From Zarea fungicola (Eukaryota; Ascomycota; Sordariomycetes; Hypocreales; Cordycipitaceae), in NCBI GenBank assembly GCA_900169235.1, contig FWCC01000172.1, positions 40,126 to 104,125 on the forward strand: a stretch of DNA of 64,000 nt, read 5' to 3'. Numbering within the stretch: position 1 is the first letter of the stretch; the number at the start of each line of letters is the position of its first letter. This document shows positions 10,936 through 22,068 of this stretch, one piece after another. A model generated the notes under the pieces. That model ran no database searches. It worked only from the letters and a program-made list of their open reading frames with translations, and had not been told where the DNA came from. Both the position numbers and the translations under genes were made by a program.

Positions 10936-12752
10936 CTAAGCATCCGGCACATATACACCGTCCTTGCACAGCACGACAATTTTCTTGAAAAACCGACGCC
11001 ACTCGAGTGGATCACCCTTGACCTTGGTAAACCGCACGTCAAGCACCTCGCTTCCATCTGGAAGTGCCTGCCTGTGGACCTGGATCTCACCGTGCAAGCT
11101 TTGTTGACGACCATCGACGGCTCGAACCTTGATGCTTGCCACCGAGTTTGAGTACAGGTTCGGTGTCACCGGTGCTAAGGGAACATTGAGTTGGTGTAGG
11201 GCATCGCTTAGCATCTGCACAAGATGCGCTGGCGGGACGTGAGAGAAGAAGCGGGTGAGAGACTCGGCAGGGCAGATGTCACGAAACTGGCGGGCCTGCT
11301 GTGTCAGCGTCATGGAAGGGCCTGGAGCCTGTGAGAATTGCGACATGGAAGGCTCGTCAGCCAGCGTCTCAAGCATCATGCGGCGTCCCTCGTCTGCGGC
11401 CCTCGGTGGTAGTGAAGCCGACGGTGCAGCCATAGACCGGAGAGCAGGGCGCTCAAAGTCCCAATCAGTGTCGACAATGGGTACGTCTGGCTGTGTGGCG
11501 GCGAAACGGCCAGCGTTCATGCCCGAGTCGACATCCATATCGTCGGAGATGGACGACTGGGAGGCGTGTGGCTGTTTAGTAAAGTCGATTCGAAGATTTT
11601 CGAGCATCTGTGTAGCAAGGTTGATGGGGTCGGCGATGCGACCGTCCGCAGTGAGGAGAGGATTGTGCCGCGTATACCAGGGGTGCTGGCGAACCTTGGC
11701 GAAACTAAATCGCTTGTCTGTATCTACACTCATCATTCCGCGTAGTAATGATAATGCCTCTGGAGGCACACGCTCCCACAATGCATCCGTGCTGCGTCCG
11801 CCTGAGCGAACATACTCCGTAAACTCCCAGCTGTTGGACGATGGCTCATCCCAGGGCGTATTGCCTACGAGCAGGACAAACAGCACGACTCCGCACGACC
11901 ACACATCCACCAGATCAGGTGAGTATTTGCCTGCTGTTGGTGACTTTTTATCCGTGCGGCCACAGGTGAGAATCTCAGGAGCAATATAGGGCGGGCTGCC
12001 GCAGAGGGTCGAGCTCAACTTGCGCTGGCCCTTGTACTCGAACATGGTGGCCATGCCAAAATCGGCGAGCTTTAGGTTGCCATCCTGCGAGAGCAAGACG
12101 TTCTCGGGCTTGAGGTCACGGTGGGCGACACCCTTGGAGTGCATAAAGCTGACGCCGCTGACGAGCTGCAGGAAATAGACCTGAGCAATGTCCTCCCGCA
12201 CACCGACGTCGGCTTCAATCTTGTCAAAGAGATCACCACCCTCGGCGTATTCCATGGCAATCCAGCGCCATACCTGGTCCTCGCCCGAGGCAAACCACTC
12301 AATGATGTTGGGGTGCTGGCCTATGTGGGAGTGAAGCGACACCTCCATGGCGAGCTGTTTGGTGGATATGCGCCCATGCTTGACAGCGTAGCCCTTGTGG
12401 ATGAGCTTGACGGCAAACACGGGGTTTTGGGAGTCTAGTGGAACAGCCTTTTTGATTCTGTGTTCAGATGGTCAGTTGATTTTTTTATATAATGAATTAC
12501 ACGTAAATGTGAACGTACGAAGCATATGCTCCACGGCCGATGGTCTTGGAGACGATTCGAAAAGGGAGGTCCCGCGGCAGAGGATCTAATTGGGACTGAT
12601 GAGGTAAAATGAATTAGTCTGCTGGACTGCAGAAATGAAATAAAATCTTCCCGTGGTAAGCTGCATCCCATGGGTGGCGTGTGAAGGCACTACAACAACT
12701 ACCCAAGGAGGGGTAGAAATCCGAAACAGCCCGCGTAGTGTCTACGTACCAT
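10936..12752 (-). CDS. chk1: DNA-damage checkpoint kinase Chk1
   Basis: Three coding exons on the minus strand: 12750-12752 (the ATG alone), 12519-12595 and 10936-12457; 533 aa. Spliced, the N-terminus reads MSQLDPLPRDLPFRIVSKTI, then the glycine loop GRGAYAS. Catalytic residues are present: ATP-binding Lys44 (FAVK), HRDLKPEN with Asp141, DFG with Asp159, and the APE-type PEI segment after SSTLCGSPPYIAPEI. The sequence HSHIGQHPNIIEWF and the C-terminal KA1-like region (ending in KIVVLCKDGVYVPDA) are Chk1 features, and total length is right. It phosphorylates Cdc25/Wee1-type targets to stop the cell cycle after DNA damage, in the nucleus. It is divergent from the UBC11-type gene and shares its promoter. 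The first donor (GTACGT) directly follows the ATG; the acceptor is at 12596-12597. The ATG-only exon is the main uncertainty. Confidence 0.9.
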
Positions 12753-13779
12753 GGCGCCGGCAGGTGATGCCGGAAGGGGGAATGTATTCTGTGTACTGCT
12801 AATCCGTGACTCTACTTGAAGGGATACGCTCCAAGAAAAAAGCAAGGCACAAGGGCGATCACAGTCGCGAAAAGGGCCGCAGAGACGTGCTGTTGAGCTT
12901 TGGTGGCCAGTGTGCGCTTCCGTGAACGTGAGTGGACGCGTGGTGTCGCGTCCAACCGCGTAAAGCTGTTTTCAGAAAGGCCCTGTGTGGTTGGTCGCTG
13001 CCAGGTTCGCTGGGAAACAAAACAATGCAGCTCAGGCGGCTGGTGGGTGAAAACGGCAGGCTGTGGTTTTTCCAGGGGTATCTAGTCGCCTGAAGCTTCG
13101 AGAGACTGCTGCCGCTTTGGTTGGCTTGATGGCGCTTTCGTTGGTGGTTGGATCGCTGAAAGGCCCCATTCTACAGCGCTCGGGGGCACTGAAACGGCCA
13201 AACCCCTGCTGTGGCGTGGTCCTCTCACCCCTCCAACCCGCGTTGCTGGGCAAACAGAGGCAAAGTAACAAAGCAAAGGCACCATCAACCGCCGACCGCC
13301 GACTCCACCGTCCCTCGCTTCAACTGGTATGATTTCTACCTTCTGCTTCCGCTTCCGCTTTCCAGATCTTTTCCCTATCAGCTCCAAATCTTGTCACAAA
13401 AAGTCATTTAATCTTGCTCTCCCAGGAACTTGTAGCTAAAAATCTAGCTTTTTCAACCCCAAAACTGTCGCCTTGCCATACGCCTCATCAAACGGTAGTT
13501 CCGGAAGCGCCATACTACTGTTATAACCAACCGTCTTCCCTGCCTAGCTACACCTCAACAGCTTAGCCAGCATTCCTCTTCTGCGACTCATTTCGTCTGC
13601 AGTCTCGCCAACTCCGGACATTTTTCTCCATCTATTCAGCTCTCAAAACCGCAGCCTCGACAGTTTTCTTGTAGCCTCTCCTACACTGTACTGCTCTGTC
13701 TACCTCTCTGTCGCAGCTCTCTCTCAACCTCGCTGCCAACAACGACTTCATATCACATAACAGCTATCCTCTCCATCTA
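12753..13779. promoter_or_regulatory. Shared Chk1/UBC11 bidirectional promoter
   Basis: 1.03 kb between two divergently transcribed cell-cycle genes. It contains an SCB/E2F-like element (TCGCGAAA, 12865-12872) and a perfect inverted repeat GGACGCG - 6 nt - CGCGTCC (12934-12953) that includes an MCB (MluI box ACGCGT, 12936-12941). The part next to UBC11 (about 13430-13779) is a long pyrimidine-rich leader. Site function is inferred from yeast MBF/SBF consensus sequences. Confidence 0.55.
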
Positions 13780-14510
13780 ATGGATTACACAATGGAAGAC
13801 AGCCAGAACTCTACTGCCAGCACCGTCCAGGCTGCCAAGGCGAATAATGCCCCGCGCAAGGGCCCCGACTCAGTGTCCGTCATGAAGCGGTACGTAGCAC
13901 CTCTACTGTTGGTTTGGCTCACAGACTGGCAAATCAACAAATCAACACAAGAGACCAATGACCAATTGGAGCCATTAACTAACCATTTTCTAGCTTGCAA
14001 ACTGAGCTGATGCAGCTCATGACGTCTCCTGCACCCGGCGTCTCTGCCTTTCCTTCGAGCGACGGCAACCTGCTCTTCTGGACTGCCACGATCGAAGGCC
14101 CAGATGATACACCCTACGCCGGTCTGACCATGAAGCTTAGCTTTTCGTTCCCTTCCAACTACCCCTATGCCCCTCCCACAGTTCTCTTCAAGACGCCAAT
14201 CTACCATCCCAATTTCGACTTTTCTGGCCGCATCTGCCTGGATATTCTCAAGGACAAGTGGACTGCCGCATACAATATCCAGACTGTCCTCCTCAGTCTG
14301 CAAAGTCTTCTTGGCGAGCCAAACAAGTAAGCTTCTAACCCACCTTGCGCCTATACGATTCCATCTCTCTATAGAGTGCCATCTTCTTGTGCTAATTTGA
14401 TAAATAGCTCGTCTCCCTTGAATGGTGAGGCTGCCGAGCTCTGGGACAGCGACCCTGCAGAGTTCAAGCGCAAGGTCCTGGCCAGACACCGCGATATTGA
14501 AGAAGAGTAG
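13780..14510 (+). CDS. Ubiquitin-conjugating enzyme E2, UBE2C/Ubc11 type (APC/C)
   Basis: Three exons: 13780-13889, 13994-14326, 14408-14510; 181 aa. The UBC fold is complete: LSFSFPSNYPYAPPTVLF, then HPNFDFSGRICLDIL with the active-site Cys118, then KDKWTAAYNIQTVLLSLQSLL. The residues around the active site (GRICLDILKDKW) and the approximately 35-residue N-terminal extension are characteristic of UBE2C/UbcH10 and yeast Ubc11, the E2 that loads ubiquitin for the anaphase-promoting complex on mitotic cyclins. It works in nucleus and cytosol. A second in-frame ATG lies four codons in (MDYTMED). The gene is head-to-head with Chk1, which fits a shared cell-cycle promoter. Other E2 subfamilies are less likely but not excluded by eye. 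Confidence 0.9.
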
Positions 14511-15317
14511 GAGAGCTTGCGGTTGTATTTCTAGCAGGGTGGCCGCATTTGTTTATATGGGAAATTCGGGAGTCGTTGGATTACATGTTTCTTGGAGTTA
14601 CGTACACCATGGTTATCGGATCGCATTAGCATTTCCTGCTGCTACTGCAAGGACTGGGAGCGCCCGCCTACACTTGGGGAAGCTCGATATACCCTCCAGC
14701 CTTCGCAGCACAGCAGTGCATACACCCCATCGACGCTTTTCAGGTTTGACAAAGTTGGCTGGCTTGCCAGCAAGACAATTTGACGAAATTAAGATGCATG
14801 CACTTTTTTTTGTAGCGTATGCTTTGTGAATGGCGATGCTATGTTGTAGCTTAAATGGCTGGACAAGAAATAATGCTGTACAAGGGACCACAGCACAGAG
14901 AAAATGGTACCAAATCATGTCGCGAATCACTTGCAGCGGTTCAGCGCATTATACAATTAGGAATAGGGACTGTCATAAAAGTATTGGTCTTCATCTTCAT
15001 CTTCATATCCATTTCCGAGCATGAAAGCCAAAGCCAAAAACACCATACAAAGGGGAATAACCATTGGCCTGTTGTTTTAAATTTCACAATTCATCTGTTA
15101 TTTTGTATCAGCGTGAAAAGCTACAAATAGCCGGTTGCAACTCCAGAATGCCATGCCCAACCGAAAAAAGAACCATTCTCCGGTGACCGAAAAAAATGAT
15201 TTTAATTCTTTTTTTGAATTCCTTTTTTCCCCTTTCAATGGTGGTTTTTAAAAAGAATTTTGTTACCCTCTCCCAATCCCCCGCTGCTCAAGAGACATCT
15301 TGACCCGAACAAGAAAT
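14511..15317. other. Convergent 3' intergenic region
   Basis: About 0.8 kb between the convergent UBC11-type and RPL31 genes. It holds the two 3' UTRs and AT-rich runs near 15195-15260. No further gene is supported. Confidence 0.55.
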
Positions 15318-15926
15318 TTACTCCTCCTCAACAACGACCGTGTGGAGGCCCTTGGGGTTCTTGACGTTGACAGCCTGAACGTAGCTGTACAGCTTCTCCT
15401 TGGCACCCTCCTCGTCGTTACGTCGTCGGGAAATGCGGACGCGCAGTCTGTAAGCAACGCCCTTGACACCGTTCTCCCAGACCTTCTTGTTCAGGGCGGG
15501 GTCCAGACGGACATCGGTGGTACCCTGTGGCAGAAAATCCTAGTCAGCAATCTCATCCTTCTCGGTGGTTGTTTCGCCACGCAAAGTTGTATTTGGTAAA
15601 TCTTTGTCGTTTGATCATGTTCGCAACTTGGTTCGTGATCGTGCAGTGGGATTGGTTCGTACCATGGCCTTGACAGCGAAGTCCTTGATCTCCTTGATAG
15701 CGCGGGGAGCACGCTTCTTGAAGGTGACACCATGTAGCTGCCAAAATTCATCCGTTAGCCTCCAAATCTATATGTAGCCGCCGCTCTGTTGTTCCTCTTG
15801 CGGCGCATCAGGCTTCGAGATTTGTAGACGACATACTCTCTTGTGCATGTGGATGGTGTACTCGCGGGCAACAACGTCCGCAATGGCGGAGCGCTGGGCC
15901 TTTCCGGTGGGCTTCTTGGACGACAT
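15318..15926 (-). CDS. RPL31: 60S ribosomal protein L31 (eL31)
   Basis: Three exons on the minus strand: 15837-15926, 15663-15737, 15318-15524; 372 nt, 123 aa, the usual eL31 length. Exon 1 encodes MSSKKPTGKAQRSAIADVV and REYTIHMHKR; exon 2 LHGVTFKKRAPRAIKEIKDF; exon 3 GTTDVRLDPALNKKVWENG and ends LHTVVVEEE. All are diagnostic for eL31, a protein near the polypeptide exit tunnel of the cytosolic large subunit. Both introns fall on codon boundaries (99 and 138 bp) with GTATGT and GTACGA donors. Transcription diverges from the RAX1-like gene. Confidence 0.97.
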
Positions 15927-16729
15927 TTCTGTAAGTTCGACAGTCAGTTAACTTGTCGCTGGGAAGAGCAAATTCCGGTTTGCTGGCGGCTGTATATGTG
16001 TCGATAGAGAGAATATATCGATTTGGTGTAAAAGGTTATCGGAATTGGGAATGGCTGGCGTTCGTACCTATAAGCGTCTCTTTCAAGGTCTGGTCGATTG
16101 AAGGATGTCGAGGGTTGTTCGGATTCGCAAATTCCGCAAAATCTTTGTGCGTAGGGCAGGCTTGGGAAAACTGGTGGGTGGAGAGGTAGCGAACCAATCA
16201 AAACTGAGAACGCTTTGGCGGGCTCAAATCGGTCACGTGCAGCGGTACGTACCTTTTTTTTTCGTTTTGGCAAGTTCGGGGCCAGGACTTTCCTCTGAGA
16301 CCCAGTGAGTATCGTCAGGTGGGTCCCAGGACTTGAAGTGTTAGAGTGGCTCCGTCTCAATCCGCCCTTGTTATTTGCCAGAGCAGCCAAATCCCCGTGC
16401 ATTCCAACCCTTGGTGACGGCTCAATCCAAAAGGCGTCTCCTTCAAGGCTGCGCCAAACATTATTGTTGTCAGGCCTTTTCCACCATTTGCAAGCAAACA
16501 ACATATTGCCTCGTCGAAACGAGGCGACACCAACCCTGCGGATTCAAGGGGACGTGATACGAGCTTTGTGAAACGCCTTTTCGCCGCGTTTGTTCAGTCT
16601 CTCGTTAATATCCAGCCTCCCTTGGCAAAAACACTGGACTTCCCATCGTCAGCTTCGATTTCACCCCAGTAGATCGACGCCACCTTTCTTCCCAAGCAGC
16701 ATCAATCAAAAATCACTATTCACAGCAAC
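15927..16729. promoter_or_regulatory. Divergent promoter, RPL31 / RAX1-like
   Basis: 0.8 kb between two divergent genes. A GTCACGTG E-box-type motif (CACGTG at 16234-16239) sits about 300 bp upstream of RPL31. Such motifs bind Cbf1/bHLH factors in some ascomycetes; a role here is inference only. Confidence 0.35.
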
Positions 16730-17966
16730 ATGGTCGCCCACTCCAGCGTTGGCGCGCCGCCCGCGCAGCCGGACCTCACTCGCAACCGATTGCCGACGCT
16801 CTTTGAGGTGCTGAGCAGAAGAACGCTGCCACCGGTGGATTTGTTCTCGTTTTATATCTATATGAGAGACCAGCAGCGGTCGGTAGACTATCTAGACTTT
16901 TGGTAAGCTCCAATACATGGATCACAAAATGGCGCTTCGAAAGCCACATGTCCATGTTTGCTAAGATTAATTTGCAATTGTCCAGGCTTGATGTTGCGCA
17001 GCACATGTCACTTTGCCGCCACTATGTACGCGAACTTCGACGCTCCGTTCTTGTCGCCACGCCCGACATGGAGCGAGCTGGAGCGGGATCCAAGCGCTCC
17101 TCAACGATTCTCGATAACATAGGTGACCTGGAACCCCGACCAGCCGGTCCATCCATGTATGCGACTGAGAAGGAGCGAGACCAAGACGCACAGATGTCGG
17201 CCTTCCTACGAGAAGAGCAGTCGGAATCCCGCGATTCTCCTCATAGCGGCTCGCATGCTCGACCCAGCCCCAATTTCAGCAGCAACCGCGACATGACGGA
17301 CTCCAATTCGCCCGCCCACACTGTGGCCCGCCAGGACATTCGGGCGTCTGCGGAGAAGATTCTGTACACGTTTCTGCTTCCCGGTGCCGAGCGGGAAATT
17401 ATCCTGCCAGGATCCATTACGCAAGATGTCATCAGTGCCATTGAGGAGCACGGGCGAGACGACCCGGAGGTGTTTGACACAGCAAAGGACTATGTCTTCC
17501 AGGCCATGGAGCGTGATGCCTTTCCTGGTTTCCTACGGATGAAGGCTTTGGGCAATCTCATTCCGCCTACGCTGGTGATGCGTTTGATAATTGGCCTGGT
17601 GGCCATGTTTGGTGCCTTTTGGGCGGCCTTTGTTCTCATATTCCTTAACAAGAACAGAACAACAAGGTGCTGGGTGAGAATGAGCTCGTATCCATCACTC
17701 CATTTTTGAAGATGCTAACCATTCTCCAGCTCATCTTACCATTCACAGTGGGAGTTTACTTTCTCGCCTCATATCAATACTCGCTTGATCCCGTCATGGC
17801 GCTGCTCGGCTTCAGCGAATACACACCATTCAATGTTTCACGAATCCGTGAGCCGTACATCCGCACTTTGCTAATAAAGAGAGCACTTGTTGTGCTCCTT
17901 GTTACAGTTCTTGTCGATGCAGCTCTCTGTGTCTTGTTCATTCTCGTGCCTGGCAAGAGACTTTGA
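16730..17966 (+). CDS. RGS-domain membrane protein, RAX1-like
   Basis: Three exons: 16730-16902, 16986-17673, 17730-17966; 365 aa. The N-terminal two-thirds resembles a divergent RGS domain: LPTLFEVLSRRTLPPVDLFSF, SVDYLDFWLDVAQHM, later ASAEKILYTFLLPGAEREI and the VFDTAKDYVFQAMERDAFPGFL segment. A Ser/Pro-rich insert lies between. Three hydrophobic segments follow: roughly residues 253-277, 288-304 and 339-361, and the protein ends in VPGKRL. RGS plus three C-terminal membrane segments is the plan of yeast RAX1, which marks bud sites with RAX2; filamentous homologues are linked to polarity and G-protein signalling. The second intron is only 56 bp but keeps phase and gives CWLILPFTVGVYF across the junction. 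Confidence 0.87.
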
Positions 17967-18660
17967 GCAATGGGATCTACAACATATATGACTACACACA
18001 CACGCACACACAAGTACATTTATAGTCCTCGCAAGCTTCTTTTAGTGGTGCAGGCCGTCACTCGCTTGCGAGTTTTATACCCCTTGAGCGTCAGACGACG
18101 AGCTTTTCTGTTTTGTTTTGTTTTGTTTTATTAATGACCGTCACGAAGAAGGGGAGGGAGAAGAAGTGAAGGTATTCTTGAGCCGGACAAGGGTCGAACT
18201 CGATATTGATAAGATGCAACCGAAATTTTCTTTTCCATTTCAAGCTCACCTTTACTAGTTTCATAATGCCTACCCATATAGAGAGATGGGATAAGCTCAC
18301 ATTTCTTATTGGTAATGAATACCAGTGTAAAGTTATTCTGCCCTGCTACAAGTCAGCAAACTTGTAGAGTAACAGCATTTGTTTAAATACAAGATAGTAA
18401 ACAGCAGATGGATATTGTATAAAGTGTGTATGTTTTATATTCATGTATTGTATATCATTACAGCACCTGAGTGCGTCTCGTTAAACGTAAAAGGCTCTGA
18501 TAGCTTTTTGTTTTTGTGTTGTTCCACCTGCTTGCTCTCTATGCATTTGTTTCTCCGTTTGTATAATATCAGATCTTCTTTCAGCCAGGTGAAGATAGAA
18601 AGATGGCTTTCATCCTCTTTCTTTTTTTTCGGATATGTGATTCTTGTTTCTCCCAGCAGT
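17967..18660. other. Convergent 3' intergenic region with CA repeat
   Basis: About 0.7 kb between convergent RAX1-like and CSN7 genes. A short CA repeat is at 17994-18013 and the rest is AT-rich. No gene is supported. Confidence 0.55.
17994..18013. repeat. CA-rich dinucleotide repeat
   Basis: ACACACACAC-GC-ACACACAA between convergent genes; simple slippage product. Confidence 0.85.
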
Positions 18661-19701
18661 TTACATTTTCCTCTTGCTCGCTCTCTTCTTGCTCTCCTCG
18701 GCCGAAAACGGCGGCACGTCCAAATCCATGATCTCGTCAGCCGCCGCCGGTGTTCCCTTGGCCGCCCCTGCTGCTACTGCTGCTTCCACCATAGATCTCT
18801 TACTCGCCGCTCTGCGCGTAAGTTGCTCCCGCCCGCCCACCATGCTACCACCACCTCCAGTGGTATTCGCGCCGGCGGCGCTGCCGCCCAACTTTTTGGC
18901 CTCTGCGTGTTGCGCGTCAGCAATGGCCTTTTTCATCTTGAGTCGGGCTGCCTCCTCCGTCTTGACTCGCGTCCGCGCCGTCGCGAGCACCGTCGTCATG
19001 TTGGTCTCCACCTCGTCCAGCATCGTCGTGCACCGCGCGGACCACGACTGCAGTGCGCGCAGCAGGGCACCGGCCTCGCCGGGCGCGAGGTCACGCAGTG
19101 GCGCCACGCGCGCGACCTGCACGCGGCCCCGTGCTGGATCGAGCTTGGCTTCGAGGAGGCCGGCGTAGATGGCGGTGGTGACGAGCATCTCGAGCTCCTG
19201 TGCCGAGTCGAGGCCCAAGGCGCGCTGGAGGCGGTCGTAGCCGAGATTGGCGCGGTCGCCCGAGGCGGCGAGCGAGAGGAGGCTCAGTTGCCGCAGCTTG
19301 AGGCGCTGGGCATCGTTGAGGGGCGGGAGGTCGTCGTTTGGCGCAGCGGCATAGGTTGCGTAGTCGCCGTAGGAGAAGAGGCGGAGGAGGGCAATGTGCG
19401 GCCGGAGCTCCGGGGAGGAGGAGGCGAGGGTTTGGAGCTGTGGTGCGTGGAGGAGCTCGGCAAAGATGTAGGTGTTGGGCGCGGAGGTGGCTCGCTGGAT
19501 GAGGTCGGCGGCGGCGCGTGGTGATGTGGCCGATTTGGAGAGGGCGAGGAACGGCTGTTTGGCGGGGGGGAGCTTGGTTAGCATCTCTTCGTTATTGGGA
19601 CGTACTTGTACCTATACATGTATATCTGTACACTTTCTTTTGGGAAGGCTCGGCGTTTTGAGACTTACCTCCAAGGCGTTCAAGGCTTTCATTTGCTCCA
19701 T
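18661..19701 (-). CDS. COP9 signalosome subunit 7 (PCI domain)
   Basis: Two exons: 19669-19701 (MEQMKALNALE) and 18661-19554; 927 nt, 308 aa. The intron has a textbook branch site (ATGCTAACC) 20-odd bases before CAAACAG, which rules out starting the second exon at the in-frame ATG inside it. The protein begins with the conserved LNALEPFLALSKSATSPRAAADLI and FAELLHAPQLQTL, then the PCI winged-helix region (LRQLSLLSLAA...YDRLQRALGL...AIYAGLLEAKLDP) and a basic, Ala-rich coiled coil (ARTRVKTEEAARLKMKKAIADA). This is the CSN7/CsnG pattern; CSN removes NEDD8 from cullins in the nucleus and controls development in filamentous fungi. The tail is rich in Lys/Arg and low complexity. Confidence 0.9.
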
Positions 19702-22068
19702 GATTGGATAGCTTGGAGCATGTGTGCTGCTCGCAGTGTAAAATCGTCTGTGACGTTTTGGAGGACGATCGGATTGAAGGTTGGTGGTTGCTTTAAGCGG
19801 GGCAGTTCTGCCTGGCCGTTTGTCAGTGGCGCGGGGCAGGTTCTGGTAGCAGTCATTGTAAGCACTCTTTGCTGCAGCTACGGCATGATGTGATGGTAAG
19901 ATTTTTATTTGGCTGTGATTTAGTTTACTGATGGATTCCCCGTATGGTTCGTTTTCGTCATGTATGTATTTAGCATATTGCTGTTGAATCACCTTTCGCA
20001 TAACACCACTCGGGGGCCTTACTGAAGACAAGTACATTTATAGAGCAACAGACTTGGCAGATTAACCAGGAAACCGCATAACCAGGAACTATATACAGCA
20101 GACTAGGGCTTATGATCCATAAGATTCGTCTGCATGGATAGACATATCCAACATTATAGCCCTCGAAACAATTTTTCTTACGGTTAGTTTCTGCTCCAGG
20201 GTAGGCTATGTTTCTGGAGCAGTTGTGATGTTAATAAGATAAATAAAGTGAACAAGAGAATGAAGAAGATGAGTAGGTTCAGGTGTGAAGGATACTATCA
20301 GGCACCTGTATGCAATGTCTGCTCCTCACATAAAACGCCATGCGAAACATGGTGCTGGTCGATGGCACGGACACAGCTGTGCATCGGTTCCTGTACTACC
20401 GCGATGTCGCCATTATTCAGACAGATTATGACTAAGACAGAGCTAGGCGCCAAGCAGGTAGTTCATTGCTCGCTCGGGTAATACTTAATTTAAAAAGAAC
20501 GTCTCATGGATACGCAGTTTGCTGGATTTGTCACCACATGTGCTTTCAGAGTCGAACATCTTCCTTAGCCACAAGAAGATGAGATACTAGGTAGTTCCTG
20601 TACTCCGTTGATGTAATTGGGTTGGCAGCAAAGCCACTTTGGAGCAGTTCTGTTTCGGGGGGGCTCCTTTGGCGGGAAGGAAACAGCCCTGAAACGCGTC
20701 CCTTGGCAGGTGCCTTAGTAGGTGGTATCCCAATGTCCGCAGTGCATCGGATGTACGGGGTAGATGCCGTTTCGACTTGCAAAGTATGTTTCGCGACCAA
20801 TTTTAAATAAAGAGCAAATTATCAGTATTAGATTTGACCACAGGAGGATTGACAGGGCCTTGCCCAAGGTGTTCTAGTCAAAACTGGCGCAATTGACATG
20901 GGCTGGGCGGTGATCTGAAACACCAGAAGCCACTGTGCGATTATGTGCTGTTAGCCACAATGATGTGCCAGCTGGAGCCGCAATTACCGAGCCAGCGGCA
21001 GTTTACAACAGCATGCAGGGGGAAAATGCAGAAAAATAAAATCGAGTCGGTACACTGTGTAGGGGTTAATTTTTTTTCTATATCAAGTGCAGTGATGCCC
21101 GAGTCAGAGAAACGGGGAAAAGTCATGCTCACCCGCCATGTATGGCCTCGTACGCAATACCTGACACGTTACATGCATGCAATTAACTATACCGACTTGA
21201 CAATCAATTGGGATGCAGTGAAGGAGCCACTGCAAGCCACCAACTGTTAGCACTTTTACTGGCTACAAGTCAGCATTGGCTAACACGGTTGAGCGAGGAT
21301 CCGCGTTCTTTGCGCCCCTACCGGCACAACTACAGGCCCGAAGGAAACCCATCTGCCCCTTTGGGTTCGGCCCCATCTAGACGTGCGGGCCGACTGTTGA
21401 TTACTGAGGGGATATTTGATTATCTGATGAATTTGCGCTTGCAGGACTACTGATTATTACTGGGTGTGCAGGAGGATTTCTGTTGGTTTGGTGGCCTGCA
21501 GAAGCTGCGGGCCTCGTTTTTTAGTGCTGCAACTTGTCACTTGACAGAAGCAAGGCCAGGCTGTCTGTCTGTCTGCTGTCTATTCCCCTCATTCATACAT
21601 CCTCCCCCCCCCCTCATTCTCCTCATTTCCTCGTTTCACTCCCATTTATTACCAAGAAAGCACTCCAACATTTATTTCCTGCTTGGCGCGACTGTCATTT
21701 CTATCAGTGGCGGGGCATGTTATATTTTTAGGGGACGTTGGCCAACTAAAACCGAAACCGCCCCCACTGTCCTGGCCCTGTCCTCGCACCTTGTTCTGGG
21801 CACCTTCAGGCTACTGACCTCCTCCACTTTCCCTCTGAAGAAACTCCCCTGTGCCGCATCCAGCAGTCAGTCCAACCGCCAGCGGCTCCTCCCACCCGCT
21901 GGCTGCTTATATTGGCCCTCACCTTTTTTCTTCCGACATCTCCGAACAACAACGACAAATATACATTAATAATAATACAGTTCACCTTGCGACCATCAAA
22001 CGGCTGGGCCAGCCAGCAAGTCTGCTGTGCACGAGGTTGTTTCGATTTTCCACCATCTTCAACCAACC
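19702..22068. other. Long intergenic region before copper ATPase
   Basis: 2.4 kb with no supported gene. Short open frames are present but none has a recognisable motif. A C/T-rich tract with a run of Cs lies near 21595-21630 and probably belongs to the ATPase promoter. CAAC-rich sequence just before 22069 fits a 5' leader. Confidence 0.55.
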
